A stretch of DNA of 64,000 nucleotides, from NCBI GenBank assembly GCA_000830175.1, contig JQIS01000001.1, forward strand, positions 345,482 to 409,481, in the 5' to 3' direction. Within the stretch, counting starts at the first letter, position 1, and every line of letters starts with the position of its first letter. The translations under genes and the position numbers were made by a program. This DNA is from Sulfurovum sp. FS08-3. GTDB taxonomy: Bacteria; Campylobacterota; Campylobacteria; Campylobacterales; Sulfurovaceae. This document shows positions 28,330-36,296 of this stretch, piece by piece. Below the pieces are notes generated by a model. The model was not told where the DNA came from, did no database searches, and saw nothing but the letters and a program-made list of their open reading frames with translations.

Positions 28330-29844
28330 ATGCCAACAATCAAACAAGTCCAAACCCTAGAGGGTAAGAGTATCGAGTACATTGACGAAATCATTGGCTC
28401 GGGAACGATGAAAGATGTTTACTTTACGACCGATGGCAAACACGCTGTGGCGTTTTTTCGTGAGCCTCTTGATAGCCATTCGCTTGAACGCCTTGAGATG
28501 ATTGTAGGCTCTTATTATGAGGGGATATTCAAAAGCGGACACGGGGAGTATTGGGAGCAGCTCTTTTGTTGGCCCAGTGCCATTGTAAAAGAGGGTAGCC
28601 GATACGGGGTACTCTTGCCCAAATACGATAGGCACTACTTTTTTGAGCATGGTTCGATTAATGGAGATTTTTTGGGTATCAAAGGGGGCGAAAAAGAGGG
28701 GAAATGGTTCTCAACCCCCACCAACCGCTTTGGACGGCTTGATGAGCGTGAACGGGGCGATTGGCGTATCTATTTGAGGCTTTGTTTGATGATTGCCCGT
28801 AGTGTTCGGCGTATGCACTCAGCGGGATTGGCTCACTCGGATCTCTCCTATAAAAATGTTTTAATCTCCCCTTCATCGGGTCATGCTTGTATTATTGATG
28901 TCGATGGATTGGTTGTGCCTGGTAAATTCCCACCCGATGTTGTGGGTACACCCGATTTTATCGCTCCCGAAGTGGTAGCTACGACGCATCTAGCCAAAGA
29001 ACACCCCCAAAGAGTCTTGCCCAGTCGCCACACCGATCGCCACGCTTTAGCGGTGCTTATCTATCAATATCTTTTGCTTCGTCACCCTTTGCGAGGTCGA
29101 AAAATCCACGACGAAGAGGACCCTAGCGTCGATGAGACGTTGGCAATGGGCAAAGAGGCTCTCTTTGTCGAACACCCCTTTGATGACTCCAACCGCATTG
29201 ATGCACAATACGCCAAAAAAGAGGAGCAGTTTTGGCACGATACACGCAAACTTCCCTACACTATCACAGGTCCCTATCTCTCCAAACTCATGGAACAAGC
29301 CTTTATAGAGGGATTGCATGATCCTCACAAACGCCCTACCGCCGATGATTGGGAGAGGGCGCTTATCAAAACTGTAGATCTTGTTGTGCCGTGCGAAAAC
29401 CCCCAATGTATCGCTAAGTGGTATGTTTTTGACAACAAACAAAAGCCCAAATGCCCCTTTTGCGACACCCCCTACCGTGGGAAACTCCCTGTGATTAATC
29501 TCTACTCCGACCGAGGAGGTAATGGCAAATTTATGCCCGATAATCACCGTATTATGATTTACAAAGATCAATCGCTCTTTGCGTGGCATATCAGTCGTGA
29601 TGTTATCCCCAATGAGCGTCTTGAGGTCTCCCAAAGTGGTCGAGTGGGGTATTGTATCTATCACAACAACGAGTGGTTGCTTGTCAATGAGAAGATGGAG
29701 GGGCTTTATGACTACAGCAACCCTAGCAACATACAGCAGATAGCAAAAGGCAAAGCAGTCGCCCTAGTGGATGGATTGCAACTCGTTGTCAAATACAACC
29801 ACTCCACACGACTGCTTTTGGTACAATTGGTAGAGGGGAGTTGA
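28330..29844 (+). CDS. Serine/threonine protein kinase-like protein with zinc ribbon, Ter-associated type
   Basis: A 504-residue soluble kinase-like protein. The N-lobe has IGSGTMKDVYF (about 22-32), a shortened Gly loop. The catalytic loop reads LAHSDLSYKNVLI (Asp about 170, HSD in place of HRD), the metal site is DVDGL (about 190) and the activation end is GTPDFIAPEV. A zinc ribbon CENPQC...CPFC (about 356-380) follows, then about 120 residues of beta-rich sequence that may be FHA-like. This arrangement matches kinases that accompany TerY-type vWA and PP2C genes in tellurite-resistance/stress loci; neither partner is in this window. Confidence 0.75.
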   Translation: MPTIKQVQTLEGKSIEYIDEIIGSGTMKDVYFTTDGKHAVAFFREPLDSHSLERLEMIVGSYYEGIFKSGHGEYWEQLFCWPSAIVKEGSRYGVLLPKYDRHYFFEHGSINGDFLGIKGGEKEGKWFSTPTNRFGRLDERERGDWRIYLRLCLMIARSVRRMHSAGLAHSDLSYKNVLISPSSGHACIIDVDGLVVPGKFPPDVVGTPDFIAPEVVATTHLAKEHPQRVLPSRHTDRHALAVLIYQYLLLRHPLRGRKIHDEEDPSVDETLAMGKEALFVEHPFDDSNRIDAQYAKKEEQFWHDTRKLPYTITGPYLSKLMEQAFIEGLHDPHKRPTADDWERALIKTVDLVVPCENPQCIAKWYVFDNKQKPKCPFCDTPYRGKLPVINLYSDRGGNGKFMPDNHRIMIYKDQSLFAWHISRDVIPNERLEVSQSGRVGYCIYHNNEWLLVNEKMEGLYDYSNPSNIQQIAKGKAVALVDGLQLVVKYNHSTRLLLVQLVEGS

Positions 29845-29854
29845 TTTTGTGACC

Positions 29855-29955
29855 TTACGCACTTCGAGAGAAATTTGATATTTTGTAGGTTTGGTATCGC
29901 CAAACGATAGATAAAGCATATCAATGGATACGATATATTAACCGTTTGGCGATGA
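29855..29955. repeat. REP-like palindromic repeat
   Basis: TCGCCAAACG (29897-29906) is inverted at 29943-29952. The left arm is part of GTAGGTTTGGTATCGCCAAA, a motif related to the perfect 21 bp inverted repeat at 43779-43915 and to a half copy near 35681. It begins with TTACGCAC, the outer arm motif of the 15779 element. Confidence 0.65.
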
Positions 29956-29969
29956 AGTACGTTCTTTTG

Positions 29970-30833
29970 CTACTCTTTGCCTTTGGAGCTAAGATAGATA
30001 AAGAGTCCTAGTGCTATCATCAAAATCGAAACCCCACCGATGAGATAGAGGGCGTGAATCATCGCCTCGTAGCTGTGAATAGCGATTTTGAAGACTACCA
30101 TAAGGGCTTCGATAAGCAACGCTATAATGATGGTAATGGAGAATTTGATAAGCACCTTGTATTCGCTTTTGCCCGATTTGGAGTAGCTTTTGAAAACCAC
30201 CTCTTGTTCTAGCGAAGTTTTGGCGAGATCAAAGATTGCCAATCCTAACGTAAGGGCGATAACGGGCTTGAAGATGGACTCGATAGACATATCGACTTTG
30301 ACAAAAACCGAATGAAAAAACTCCCACACCGAGTAGCCCAGCGTAAAAAGAGCCAATCCCATCATGATAATGCCTGTAATGATATAAAACCCTTTGGTCA
30401 TAACGTTAAACTCTTTGTGAATCTCCATAAGCCCCAAGCGTTGCAACAAAGCGACTAGATTAAAATCCATAAAGTAGATACTACCCGCCTCTTGTTTGGC
30501 TACGGTAATGCAGGTCTCTCCCGTGGCACTGCTAATGTAGGGTTTGGTAATGGCGAGATTGGATTCATTAAAATCAAGCTTCTCCATCAAATAGGAGCGG
30601 TCTCTGCCTCGTGGTGCTGAACTGCTTTTGGAGCGATAGATGTTGTCTGAGGTTTGTAAAAGAGTCGTCTCATCGCAAACGTAAATAAGCTCAAGCGAGG
30701 GAAATACCGAAAAGAGCTTTTCAAATTGATTGCCTTGACGATCGTGAATTTCGCCCAAATTAAAGATAGTACCTTCTAAAAAATGCTCTATATCATCAAT
30801 ATGTTCTTTGTAGGTTGCCATAAACTCTTGCAT
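29970..30833 (-). CDS. Cache-like sensor domain with C-terminal membrane helices, function unknown
   Basis: A 287-residue protein. Residues 1-140 resemble a PDC/Cache sensor domain (DRQGNQFEKLFSVFPSLELIYVCD, later TGETCITVAKQEAGSIYFMDFNL) but lack an N-terminal membrane helix. Four hydrophobic helices follow (about 150-175, 183-205, 232-255, 262-283). No kinase, GGDEF or methyl-accepting domain is attached, so any signal must pass through the membrane part or a partner. The ribosome site AGGA precedes the ATG. I do not recognise a named function. Confidence 0.6.
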   Translation of the reverse strand: MQEFMATYKEHIDDIEHFLEGTIFNLGEIHDRQGNQFEKLFSVFPSLELIYVCDETTLLQTSDNIYRSKSSSAPRGRDRSYLMEKLDFNESNLAITKPYISSATGETCITVAKQEAGSIYFMDFNLVALLQRLGLMEIHKEFNVMTKGFYIITGIIMMGLALFTLGYSVWEFFHSVFVKVDMSIESIFKPVIALTLGLAIFDLAKTSLEQEVVFKSYSKSGKSEYKVLIKFSITIIIALLIEALMVVFKIAIHSYEAMIHALYLIGGVSILMIALGLFIYLSSKGKE

Positions 30834-30885
30834 CGTCTTTTCCTATTTTTTTGTTTTATTATACACTATTGTTATCTATTTTATA

Positions 30886-30939
30886 ATGCTTAGTTGTTTA
30901 ATTTTAATGCAATCGTATCTTAGCTTTGGTATAATTAAG
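30886..30939 (+). promoter_or_regulatory. Promoter of the K+ channel operon (copy 1 of a direct repeat)
   Basis: Contains a perfect -10 TATAAT at 30930-30935 preceded by a conserved block (AATGCAATCGTATCTTAGC at 30905-30923). The whole stretch is repeated at 33341-33395 in front of the pseudopilin gene, the AATGC-to-AAG part being nearly identical. The start site is expected near 30942. Confidence 0.7.
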
Positions 30940-30941
30940 TT

Positions 30942-31060
30942 GCAACCCAAGAGCTTTTGTGCTTATGAAGTGTGTTGCTCCTTTGGCTACGTTTAAGAGA
31001 GAATAGCAACCTACGAAGAGGCTTTGAGCGTGGGAATTATGGATGGATAATTAGGAAAAT
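30942..31060 (+). ncRNA. Candidate structured 5' leader of the K+ channel operon
   Basis: A 119-nt leader that can fold as a closed multi-branch structure: CCCA (30946-30949) pairs with TGGG (31031-31034), AGAGC (30950-30954) with GCTTT (31021-31025), and GTTGCT (30974-30979) with AGCAAC (31005-31010). It does not match a riboswitch class I recognise. Whether it regulates anything is inference. Confidence 0.35.
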
Positions 31061-32626
31061 ATGAACAGTGAGTTTTTGGTAAAGTTCTCTTATGCTTTGG
31101 AAGGCTCAAAAAGCTATCATCACATAAAAAGAAAAGTATATGAAATATTAGAAGACCACAATTATAAAAATAAAAAATATTTTGATATAGCTATGATTGT
31201 TTTGGTTCTTTTTACGGTTATTGCTTTTTTGTATGAGGTGAAGCATAAGCCACCTGCTATTATTGTTGTGATTGAAGATATTGCCATTACAATTTTTATT
31301 TTAGAGTGGTTGGGGCGTCTATGGGTTAATGGTAATATGCACAATAAAGTTATAAAACACTATTCTCAAGCAAGATTTATAGACTCTAAGTTTAAATTTC
31401 GTGTCGTCTTGTGGGATATTGTGAAAGAAAAATTAGACTTTATCTTCTCTCCTATGTCGATTATCGACCTTTTGAGTATCTTGCCCTACTATCGTCCGCT
31501 TAGAATTTTAAGAATTTTTATGTTTTTTAGACTCTTTAAGATTTTAAGATATACCAATAGTATTTCGCAATTAGCAACGATTTTTGTAGAACGAAAATTT
31601 GACTTTTTGACACTTTTGACACTTTTGACACTTTTTGTATTTGTTGTCTTTGCGGGAGCATCGGCTATATATGTTTATGAGGGACACAGTAATATTAATG
31701 ACAAAATAGATAACTTTTTTGATGCTATTTATTGGGCTATCATAACTGTTGCTACGGTTGGGTATGGAGATATCTCTCCTGTGACGGTTGAAGGAAGAGT
31801 AATTACTATTTTTTTGGTATGTTGTAGCTTTATTGTTTTGGCCTTTGGAAATGCTATTATCACTTCGGCAATGTTGCATAAATTGGCAAATATGAAAGAG
31901 AGCAATTCATTAAAATCCATATCCCAACTTAAAAAATTTCATGTTATTTGTGGTTTTAGTAAATCAGCTAAAGTTTTATGCAGAGAGTTAAAAAAGTCAA
32001 ATGAGCCTTTTATCGTTATAGACAAATTGCCCTCAGCCGATCTTAATTTGCAAGAAGATGAAAGAGGTTATAAGTTTATCTACGGTGAAGCATCCTCTCC
32101 TCTCTTGATGGAGAGAATTTTTTTGCAAAATAGGGTAAAATCTTTGATAGCGATGAGCAGTAATGATGCCACAAATACAGCCATAATATTGAATGCAAAA
32201 TCAATACAACCAAGTTTGGAGCTTATAAGTATCGTCAATATAACCAAAAATGAGAAAAAACTTCGTCTAGCGGGTGCGACCAAAACTATCATGATTAATA
32301 ATCTATCCGCCTATATTGGTGCGGGTTACATCAAACACCCTATCGCTTTTGAGGCCATTGAGAGACTTTTGATTGAAGACAAAAAGCTTATTATTGAGAC
32401 TATTGAGGTCAAAAATTCTCAATACAAACAAGAGATGACTATCTTTGAGCTAGATTTTAAAAGATTTAAGATTATACTTTTGGGTCTATCGCATCATCAT
32501 GAGTTTGTATTCAATCCCAAAAAAGATACGATAGTAAAAGCAGATGATATTTTGATAGTTGCAGGGTATGAATCGAGTATTAAAGCGTTTAAGTTGTATT
32601 TCAAATATTTTGGGAGCAAAAAGTGA
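31061..32626 (+). CDS. Voltage-gated-type K+ channel with RCK (TrkA-N/TrkA-C) domains
   Basis: A 521-residue six-helix K+ channel. S1 and S2 lie at about 42-60 and 68-85; S4 carries spaced arginines in RPLRILRIFMFFRLFKILR (about 145-163), so it may be voltage-sensitive. The pore helix and filter TVGYGD lie near residue 231. The cytosolic part has a TrkA-N nucleotide-binding fold (about 290-410) and a TrkA-C domain to the end. In S5 a 9 bp tandem repeat encodes TLLTLLTL. The stop overlaps the next gene by GTGA. Confidence 0.9.
   Translation: MNSEFLVKFSYALEGSKSYHHIKRKVYEILEDHNYKNKKYFDIAMIVLVLFTVIAFLYEVKHKPPAIIVVIEDIAITIFILEWLGRLWVNGNMHNKVIKHYSQARFIDSKFKFRVVLWDIVKEKLDFIFSPMSIIDLLSILPYYRPLRILRIFMFFRLFKILRYTNSISQLATIFVERKFDFLTLLTLLTLFVFVVFAGASAIYVYEGHSNINDKIDNFFDAIYWAIITVATVGYGDISPVTVEGRVITIFLVCCSFIVLAFGNAIITSAMLHKLANMKESNSLKSISQLKKFHVICGFSKSAKVLCRELKKSNEPFIVIDKLPSADLNLQEDERGYKFIYGEASSPLLMERIFLQNRVKSLIAMSSNDATNTAIILNAKSIQPSLELISIVNITKNEKKLRLAGATKTIMINNLSAYIGAGYIKHPIAFEAIERLLIEDKKLIIETIEVKNSQYKQEMTIFELDFKRFKIILLGLSHHHEFVFNPKKDTIVKADDILIVAGYESSIKAFKLYFKYFGSKK
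31607..31633 (+). repeat. Three tandem copies of a 9 bp unit inside the channel gene
   Basis: TTGACACTT repeated exactly three times, in frame, in the S5 helix. A gain or loss of one unit would add or remove three residues. Confidence 0.9.
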
Positions 32627-33315
32627 CACAAAAGCGGATTGTTGTCTATGGGTATAACGATTTTACAAAAGAGTTGATTGATTTGAGCGATAAGACTCTT
32701 TTTGATATCTTAGTGATTGAGCCAAATGGTGAGAATTTTGCAAAAGCTAGAAACAACGGAATTTTGGCTTTAAAATTATCCTTGCTTGATGATGAGGAGT
32801 TGGAGCAGATAGAGATAACTTCAAGTAATATCAAATCTTTTGTCGTGGCAAGTGAAAATAGTAGCGACAATCTTTTTGTTACGCTCTCGGCTAGAGCATT
32901 AAATCCCGATTTGTCGATCATTGCCCTTAGTGAATCGGAACATAAAAATCAACAATTTTATTTAGCAGGTGCAAATATAGTGATCAATCCAACGACTATT
33001 TGTGGGCTTCGTATTGCACGATTGATTTCAAAACCTCTTGTTGTAGATTTGTTGGATAATATACTTTTTGGCTCGTATGATATCAATTTGCATGAACATA
33101 TCATAGACAAATATTCAAAACTCAATACGCTAACCATCAATGATGTCGATTTTAATTTTTTCAATCTTATCTTATTGGGGCTTCAAGATAGAGAGTTGAG
33201 TGATAGGTTTATATTTGGTACTTTTGAGCAAAATCATCGACTTGATACCCATGATGTGTTGGTTTTGTTGGGTAGGGATGATGACTTTCAAGGCTTTGTG
33301 AACTTTTATGCTTAG
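32623..33315 (+). CDS. TrkA-N/TrkA-C (RCK) domain protein, partner of the K+ channel
   Basis: A 230-residue soluble protein with the Rossmann fold of K+ channel regulators: RIVVYGYNDFTKELIDL at the start (glycine motif degenerate), VIEPNGENFAKAR, and a C-terminal TrkA-C-like domain ending LVLLGRDDDFQGF. It lies directly behind the channel, whose stop it overlaps (GTGA), so it probably assembles with the channel's own RCK ring as a hetero-gating ring. GTG start. Confidence 0.8.
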   Translation: MTQKRIVVYGYNDFTKELIDLSDKTLFDILVIEPNGENFAKARNNGILALKLSLLDDEELEQIEITSSNIKSFVVASENSSDNLFVTLSARALNPDLSIIALSESEHKNQQFYLAGANIVINPTTICGLRIARLISKPLVVDLLDNILFGSYDINLHEHIIDKYSKLNTLTINDVDFNFFNLILLGLQDRELSDRFIFGTFEQNHRLDTHDVLVLLGRDDDFQGFVNFYA

Positions 33316-33340
33316 AAAATTTTGCCAATCCAAATAAACA

Positions 33341-33395
33341 ATGCTCAATTGCGTGGTTTTAATGCAATCGTATCTTAGCTTTTGATATAATTAAG
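33341..33395 (+). promoter_or_regulatory. Promoter of the pseudopilin operon (copy 2 of the direct repeat)
   Basis: Repeats 30886-30939 with a few differences and a one-base indel; -10 TATAAT at 33386-33391, about 21 bp before the pseudopilin ATG. The two copies bracket the K+ channel operon. Confidence 0.7.
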
Positions 33396-33411
33396 CAAAA
33401 AATGGGAATCG

Positions 33412-34011
33412 ATGCAAAACACAAGAGCCTTTACACTGATTGAAGTTCTTATCTCCATTGCACTGTTAGGATTTATCATAGCCGTACTCTACAAAAGCCT
33501 TGATATGGTTCGCTTTTCCAATCGTCACCTCTACAACGCTTTGCAAACAAGCTCAACCCAAATCAAAGCTATCAATACACTCTATCTTGACATTCTCAAA
33601 TCCGATGGCAATCTCACGATCAAAAACGAGAACGACTTTAGCCGTTTGTGTATCGGCTCTACCCAAAATTCACTCTACAATCTCGCCTTTGCAACCGTTT
33701 GTTGGGTCGTATCTAAGCAAAACAACCAACTGCTTCGTGTCGAGGGCAATGATTATGAGCTTCCCAGTGCTTATGATGAGCCTATTGAAGTCGATGGTAT
33801 CATGAACGATGTCACTCAATTTAGCGTCGCACACAACGGCGATAAGGTATTGGTGATATTAGCCGCTCAAAAGCTTGAAGCAATCTCTTTTTTGGTACAA
33901 GGCATCAAACCTTCCGCCCCACCCATTCCACCCAATCCAAAAGCCCCCAATGGTCAAAATAAGATAGATACCCAAAAAGTCGAAAAAGATGCTAAGGATG
34001 GACTCTTCTAA
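33412..34011 (+). CDS. Type IV pilin-like / pseudopilin protein
   Basis: A 199-residue protein with a class III prepilin leader: MQNTRAFTLIEVLISIALLG, cut before F by a prepilin peptidase, followed by the hydrophobic N-terminal helix. The remaining domain is a small minor-pseudopilin-like body, and the C-terminus is a proline/lysine-rich tail (PPIPPNPKAP). It probably belongs to a type II secretion or type IV pilus assembly whose other genes are not in this window. Its stop overlaps the next start (TAATG). Confidence 0.75.
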   Translation: MQNTRAFTLIEVLISIALLGFIIAVLYKSLDMVRFSNRHLYNALQTSSTQIKAINTLYLDILKSDGNLTIKNENDFSRLCIGSTQNSLYNLAFATVCWVVSKQNNQLLRVEGNDYELPSAYDEPIEVDGIMNDVTQFSVAHNGDKVLVILAAQKLEAISFLVQGIKPSAPPIPPNPKAPNGQNKIDTQKVEKDAKDGLF

Positions 34012-35234
34012 TGCCTTTTAGGGTGCGGTGGATACTCCTTTTTGTGCCGCTTTTTACCTACGCTTTGACCCCTACACTTATCCATGAAAAATACAAAGAG
34101 TACTTCAAGACCCAAAAAGCCATTACGATGTGCATCGACCCCGATTGGATGCCACTTGAAGCGATTAAAAATAGCAAAATAGCAGTAGCGTACAATCTTC
34201 AAAATGGCAATTTTAAAAATCTTCACACAGCTATCACGCTTCCGTGGTTTCTTCGTTTGGGTTTTGGTGTGCGGATTGATGATACCGTGCTTTTGGCTAT
34301 CCTAGAGGAGATTGTGACGCAAACGCCTCAAGCCAAACGTGATGCTATCTTTGGCAAGTGGATTACTGCCAAACCGCTTGAGAGAGACACAAACTCTCAA
34401 CTCTTTCGCAATGTTATGTTGGCTTTGTTGGCTATTTTGCTCTTTATTCTCTACCACTACCACAACTCTCGCAAACTCAACCAAAAACTTCAAGAGAGTC
34501 TCGCTATTCAAATCCACGACATTAGACAAAAAGATGCAATCATCTTCCATCAAAACAAATTGGCCTCCATGGGAGAGATGATTCAAAACATAGCCCACCA
34601 GTGGCGACAACCCCTTGCACAAATCAACTCCGCTATCGGTGCGATTGACAATAGGCTCTATCAAAACAGTCTGTGCGATAGGATTATTGAAGAGAAATTG
34701 GTTGAGATAGAGAAGATGACGCACTATATGTCTCAAACCATTGATGATTTTCATGGGTTTTTGGATGAAAACAAACAAAAAGAGTCGTTTAATCTCTACG
34801 AAACAATCCAAAAAGCCATTGATATTACCAAAGGTTCACTCGAATCGTGCCAAATTGATATTCGATTGCATTTGGACAAAGAGATTGTACTTGTAGGATA
34901 CCCCAATGAGTTGCTGCACATCTTTGTCGTGCTTCTCTCCAATGCCAAAGAGAGTATTCAAATGCGTGACATTGCCAATCCTATCATCACCGTACTGCTT
35001 AAACATATCGACAACTTTTTTGAGATTTATCTATGCGACAACGGTGGCGGTATCGACCCCTCCATCGAAGAGAAGATATTTGAACCCTATTTTACGACCA
35101 AAGAGAAGCAACAAGGCAGGGGGTTGGGACTCTATATCTCCAAAATGATTATGCAAGAGTCTTTCAAGGGTGATATTAGGCTTCAAAATAGCCCCAAAGG
35201 TGCTTGTTTTATTATTCAATTTCATCAAGACTAA
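34011..35234 (+). CDS. Sensor histidine kinase with internally deleted SBP_bac_3 sensor
   Basis: A 407-residue kinase. Signal-like N-terminus, then MCIDPDWMPLEAI (about 41-53), the usual start of a periplasmic SBP_bac_3 sensor in Campylobacterota kinases. This is followed almost at once by VRIDDTVLLAILEEIVTQTP and KRDAIFGKWI, which are the end of the same domain; about 150 middle residues are missing but the frame is kept. One membrane helix (about 142-160), H box NIAHQWRQPL (about 196-205), N box and G boxes CDNGGGI and GRGLGLYISK follow. Kinase activity is likely intact, ligand sensing doubtful. Confidence 0.85.
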   Translation: MPFRVRWILLFVPLFTYALTPTLIHEKYKEYFKTQKAITMCIDPDWMPLEAIKNSKIAVAYNLQNGNFKNLHTAITLPWFLRLGFGVRIDDTVLLAILEEIVTQTPQAKRDAIFGKWITAKPLERDTNSQLFRNVMLALLAILLFILYHYHNSRKLNQKLQESLAIQIHDIRQKDAIIFHQNKLASMGEMIQNIAHQWRQPLAQINSAIGAIDNRLYQNSLCDRIIEEKLVEIEKMTHYMSQTIDDFHGFLDENKQKESFNLYETIQKAIDITKGSLESCQIDIRLHLDKEIVLVGYPNELLHIFVVLLSNAKESIQMRDIANPIITVLLKHIDNFFEIYLCDNGGGIDPSIEEKIFEPYFTTKEKQQGRGLGLYISKMIMQESFKGDIRLQNSPKGACFIIQFHQD

Positions 35235-35246
35235 AAAGGAATGCGT

Positions 35247-35540
35247 ATGAATCTTACACAAAACTCCTACACTCTGCTCTTTGTTGAAGACGAACTGAGT
35301 ATTCGCACAAACTATGTCGCCTATCTCTCACGTTTTTTTGCAACAATCCATGAAGCAGCCAATGGCAACGAGGCGTATAGGCTCTATCGTGAAAAAAAAC
35401 CCGATATTATGATTGTTGATATTAACATTCCCCAACTCAACGGCATAGAGCTGTTGCAAAAAATCCGAGAACACGACCATACTACCCGCAGCAATTCTAA
35501 CCCAACCTCCAATCTCCAAATAAAAAATAGGATAAAATAA
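35247..35540 (+). pseudogene. Truncated response regulator receiver domain
   Basis: 97 residues: the acidic pair VEDE (about 14-15), the phospho-acceptor in IVDINIP (about 57) and the beta-strand/helix up to LLQKIREHDH are normal. The conserved T/S strand, the K and any output domain are absent, replaced by an unrelated polar tail. A REP hairpin lies 29 bp later. ATG at 35247 fits AAAAAGGA by six bases. It pairs with the preceding kinase but is probably non-functional. Confidence 0.75.
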
Positions 35541-35568
35541 GAAAAAAGGAGTTTTTTAGACTTTTTTG

Positions 35569-35586
35569 GCGGGACTAAAGTCCCGC
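35569..35586. repeat. REP hairpin (GCGGGACT family)
   Basis: GCGGGACT and AGTCCCGC separated by two bases. Same family as the inner arms of the 15779-15950 element. It follows the broken end of the response regulator gene. Confidence 0.7.
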
Positions 35587-35738
35587 TTCCGAAGTTTTCC
35601 CATGTTATTTCACACTCTCGGGAGAGGTGGAGCGAGTAGCAATTTTCATCAGATAATCATTTTGATTTTTGATTTTTGTAGGTTTGGGATTGTCAAACAT
35701 TTTTTGATATAATTAATGAAGCCAAAGGAGTAAAAAAA

Positions 35739-35987
35739 ATGCAAAATGTTACTATAAGTATAGAAGAGAGTGCAGTGGATAAGGTGATGTATCTATTGCG
35801 TAATCTTTCAGACATAAAGATACTCTCTTCATCTGCTACTATTGAAAATCAAGAGGAAGATTTATCTTTTGTAGAAGAGAAAAAGAGGCTACAACAGAGT
35901 AAAAGAGATATGGAGAGTGGCACAGTGAAATTACTCTTGGAAAAAGAAGCAGACAATCAGATAGAAGCATTTTTGAGTCATCTATGA
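35739..35987 (+). CDS. Antitoxin-like small protein of a ParDE/RelBE-type module
   Basis: An 82-residue acidic protein starting MQNVTISIEESAVDKVMYLLRNL, a short beta strand plus helix typical of antitoxin dimerisation parts, followed by a charged helical tail that would wrap the toxin. AAAGGAG is upstream, and its stop overlaps the start of a decayed toxin gene (ATGA). TATAAT-like sequence at about 35708 may be its promoter. It could be an orphan antitoxin now. Confidence 0.7.
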   Translation: MQNVTISIEESAVDKVMYLLRNLSDIKILSSSATIENQEEDLSFVEEKKRLQQSKRDMESGTVKLLLEKEADNQIEAFLSHL

Positions 35988-36148
35988 AAATTGTCAAATC
36001 ATAAGATTATTTGGACTCACTCAAAGATATTCTATATTTTATCGCCCAAGATAGCAAAAGTGCTTCACAAAATTTTTATAAAAATATAAATATCAAAATA
36101 AGAGAACTGAAACATTTTCCATATAAATACAGAGAATCTATCTATTTC
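35984..36148 (+). pseudogene. Decayed RelE/ParE-family toxin
   Basis: The frame opens MKIVKS, meets an ochre stop at 36002-36004 at codon 7, then continues DYLDSLKDILYFIAQDSKSAS and IKIRELKHFPYKYRESIYF, which is the N-terminal two thirds of a RelE/ParE toxin (helix hairpin, then the PxxYR strand). At 36149 the frame runs into a palindromic repeat and the C-terminal catalytic strand is lost. So two lesions are visible: a nonsense change and a truncation. Confidence 0.85.
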
Positions 36149-36273
36149 CCTCGTTCCCATCGCTCCTGCGTGGGAATGCCTACTAACGTTTGAGTATAAT
36201 TTCACTTACAATCCAACGTTAGTTGGCTTATGTAGCTCTCGTACGCATTCCCATCGAGACGATGGGAACGAGG
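36149..36273. repeat. Palindromic repeat of the CTCGTTCCCA family
   Basis: CCTCGTTCCCATCG (36149-36162) is perfectly inverted at 36260-36273, with inner arms GGGAATGC/GCATTCCC and CTAACGTT/AACGTTAG. Related pieces occur at 42719-42750 and 45848-45907. The CTCGTTCCCA...TGGGAACGAG motif is known from many genomes and often ascribed to REP-associated transposases. Confidence 0.85.
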
Positions 36274-36296
36274 TAATTGTGGAACGAGCAAAATGG

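Noticed and set aside
30942-31060. 4.5S (SRP) RNA in the K+ channel leader
   Set aside because: The length fits but the conserved GGAAGGAAGCA-type loop is missing.
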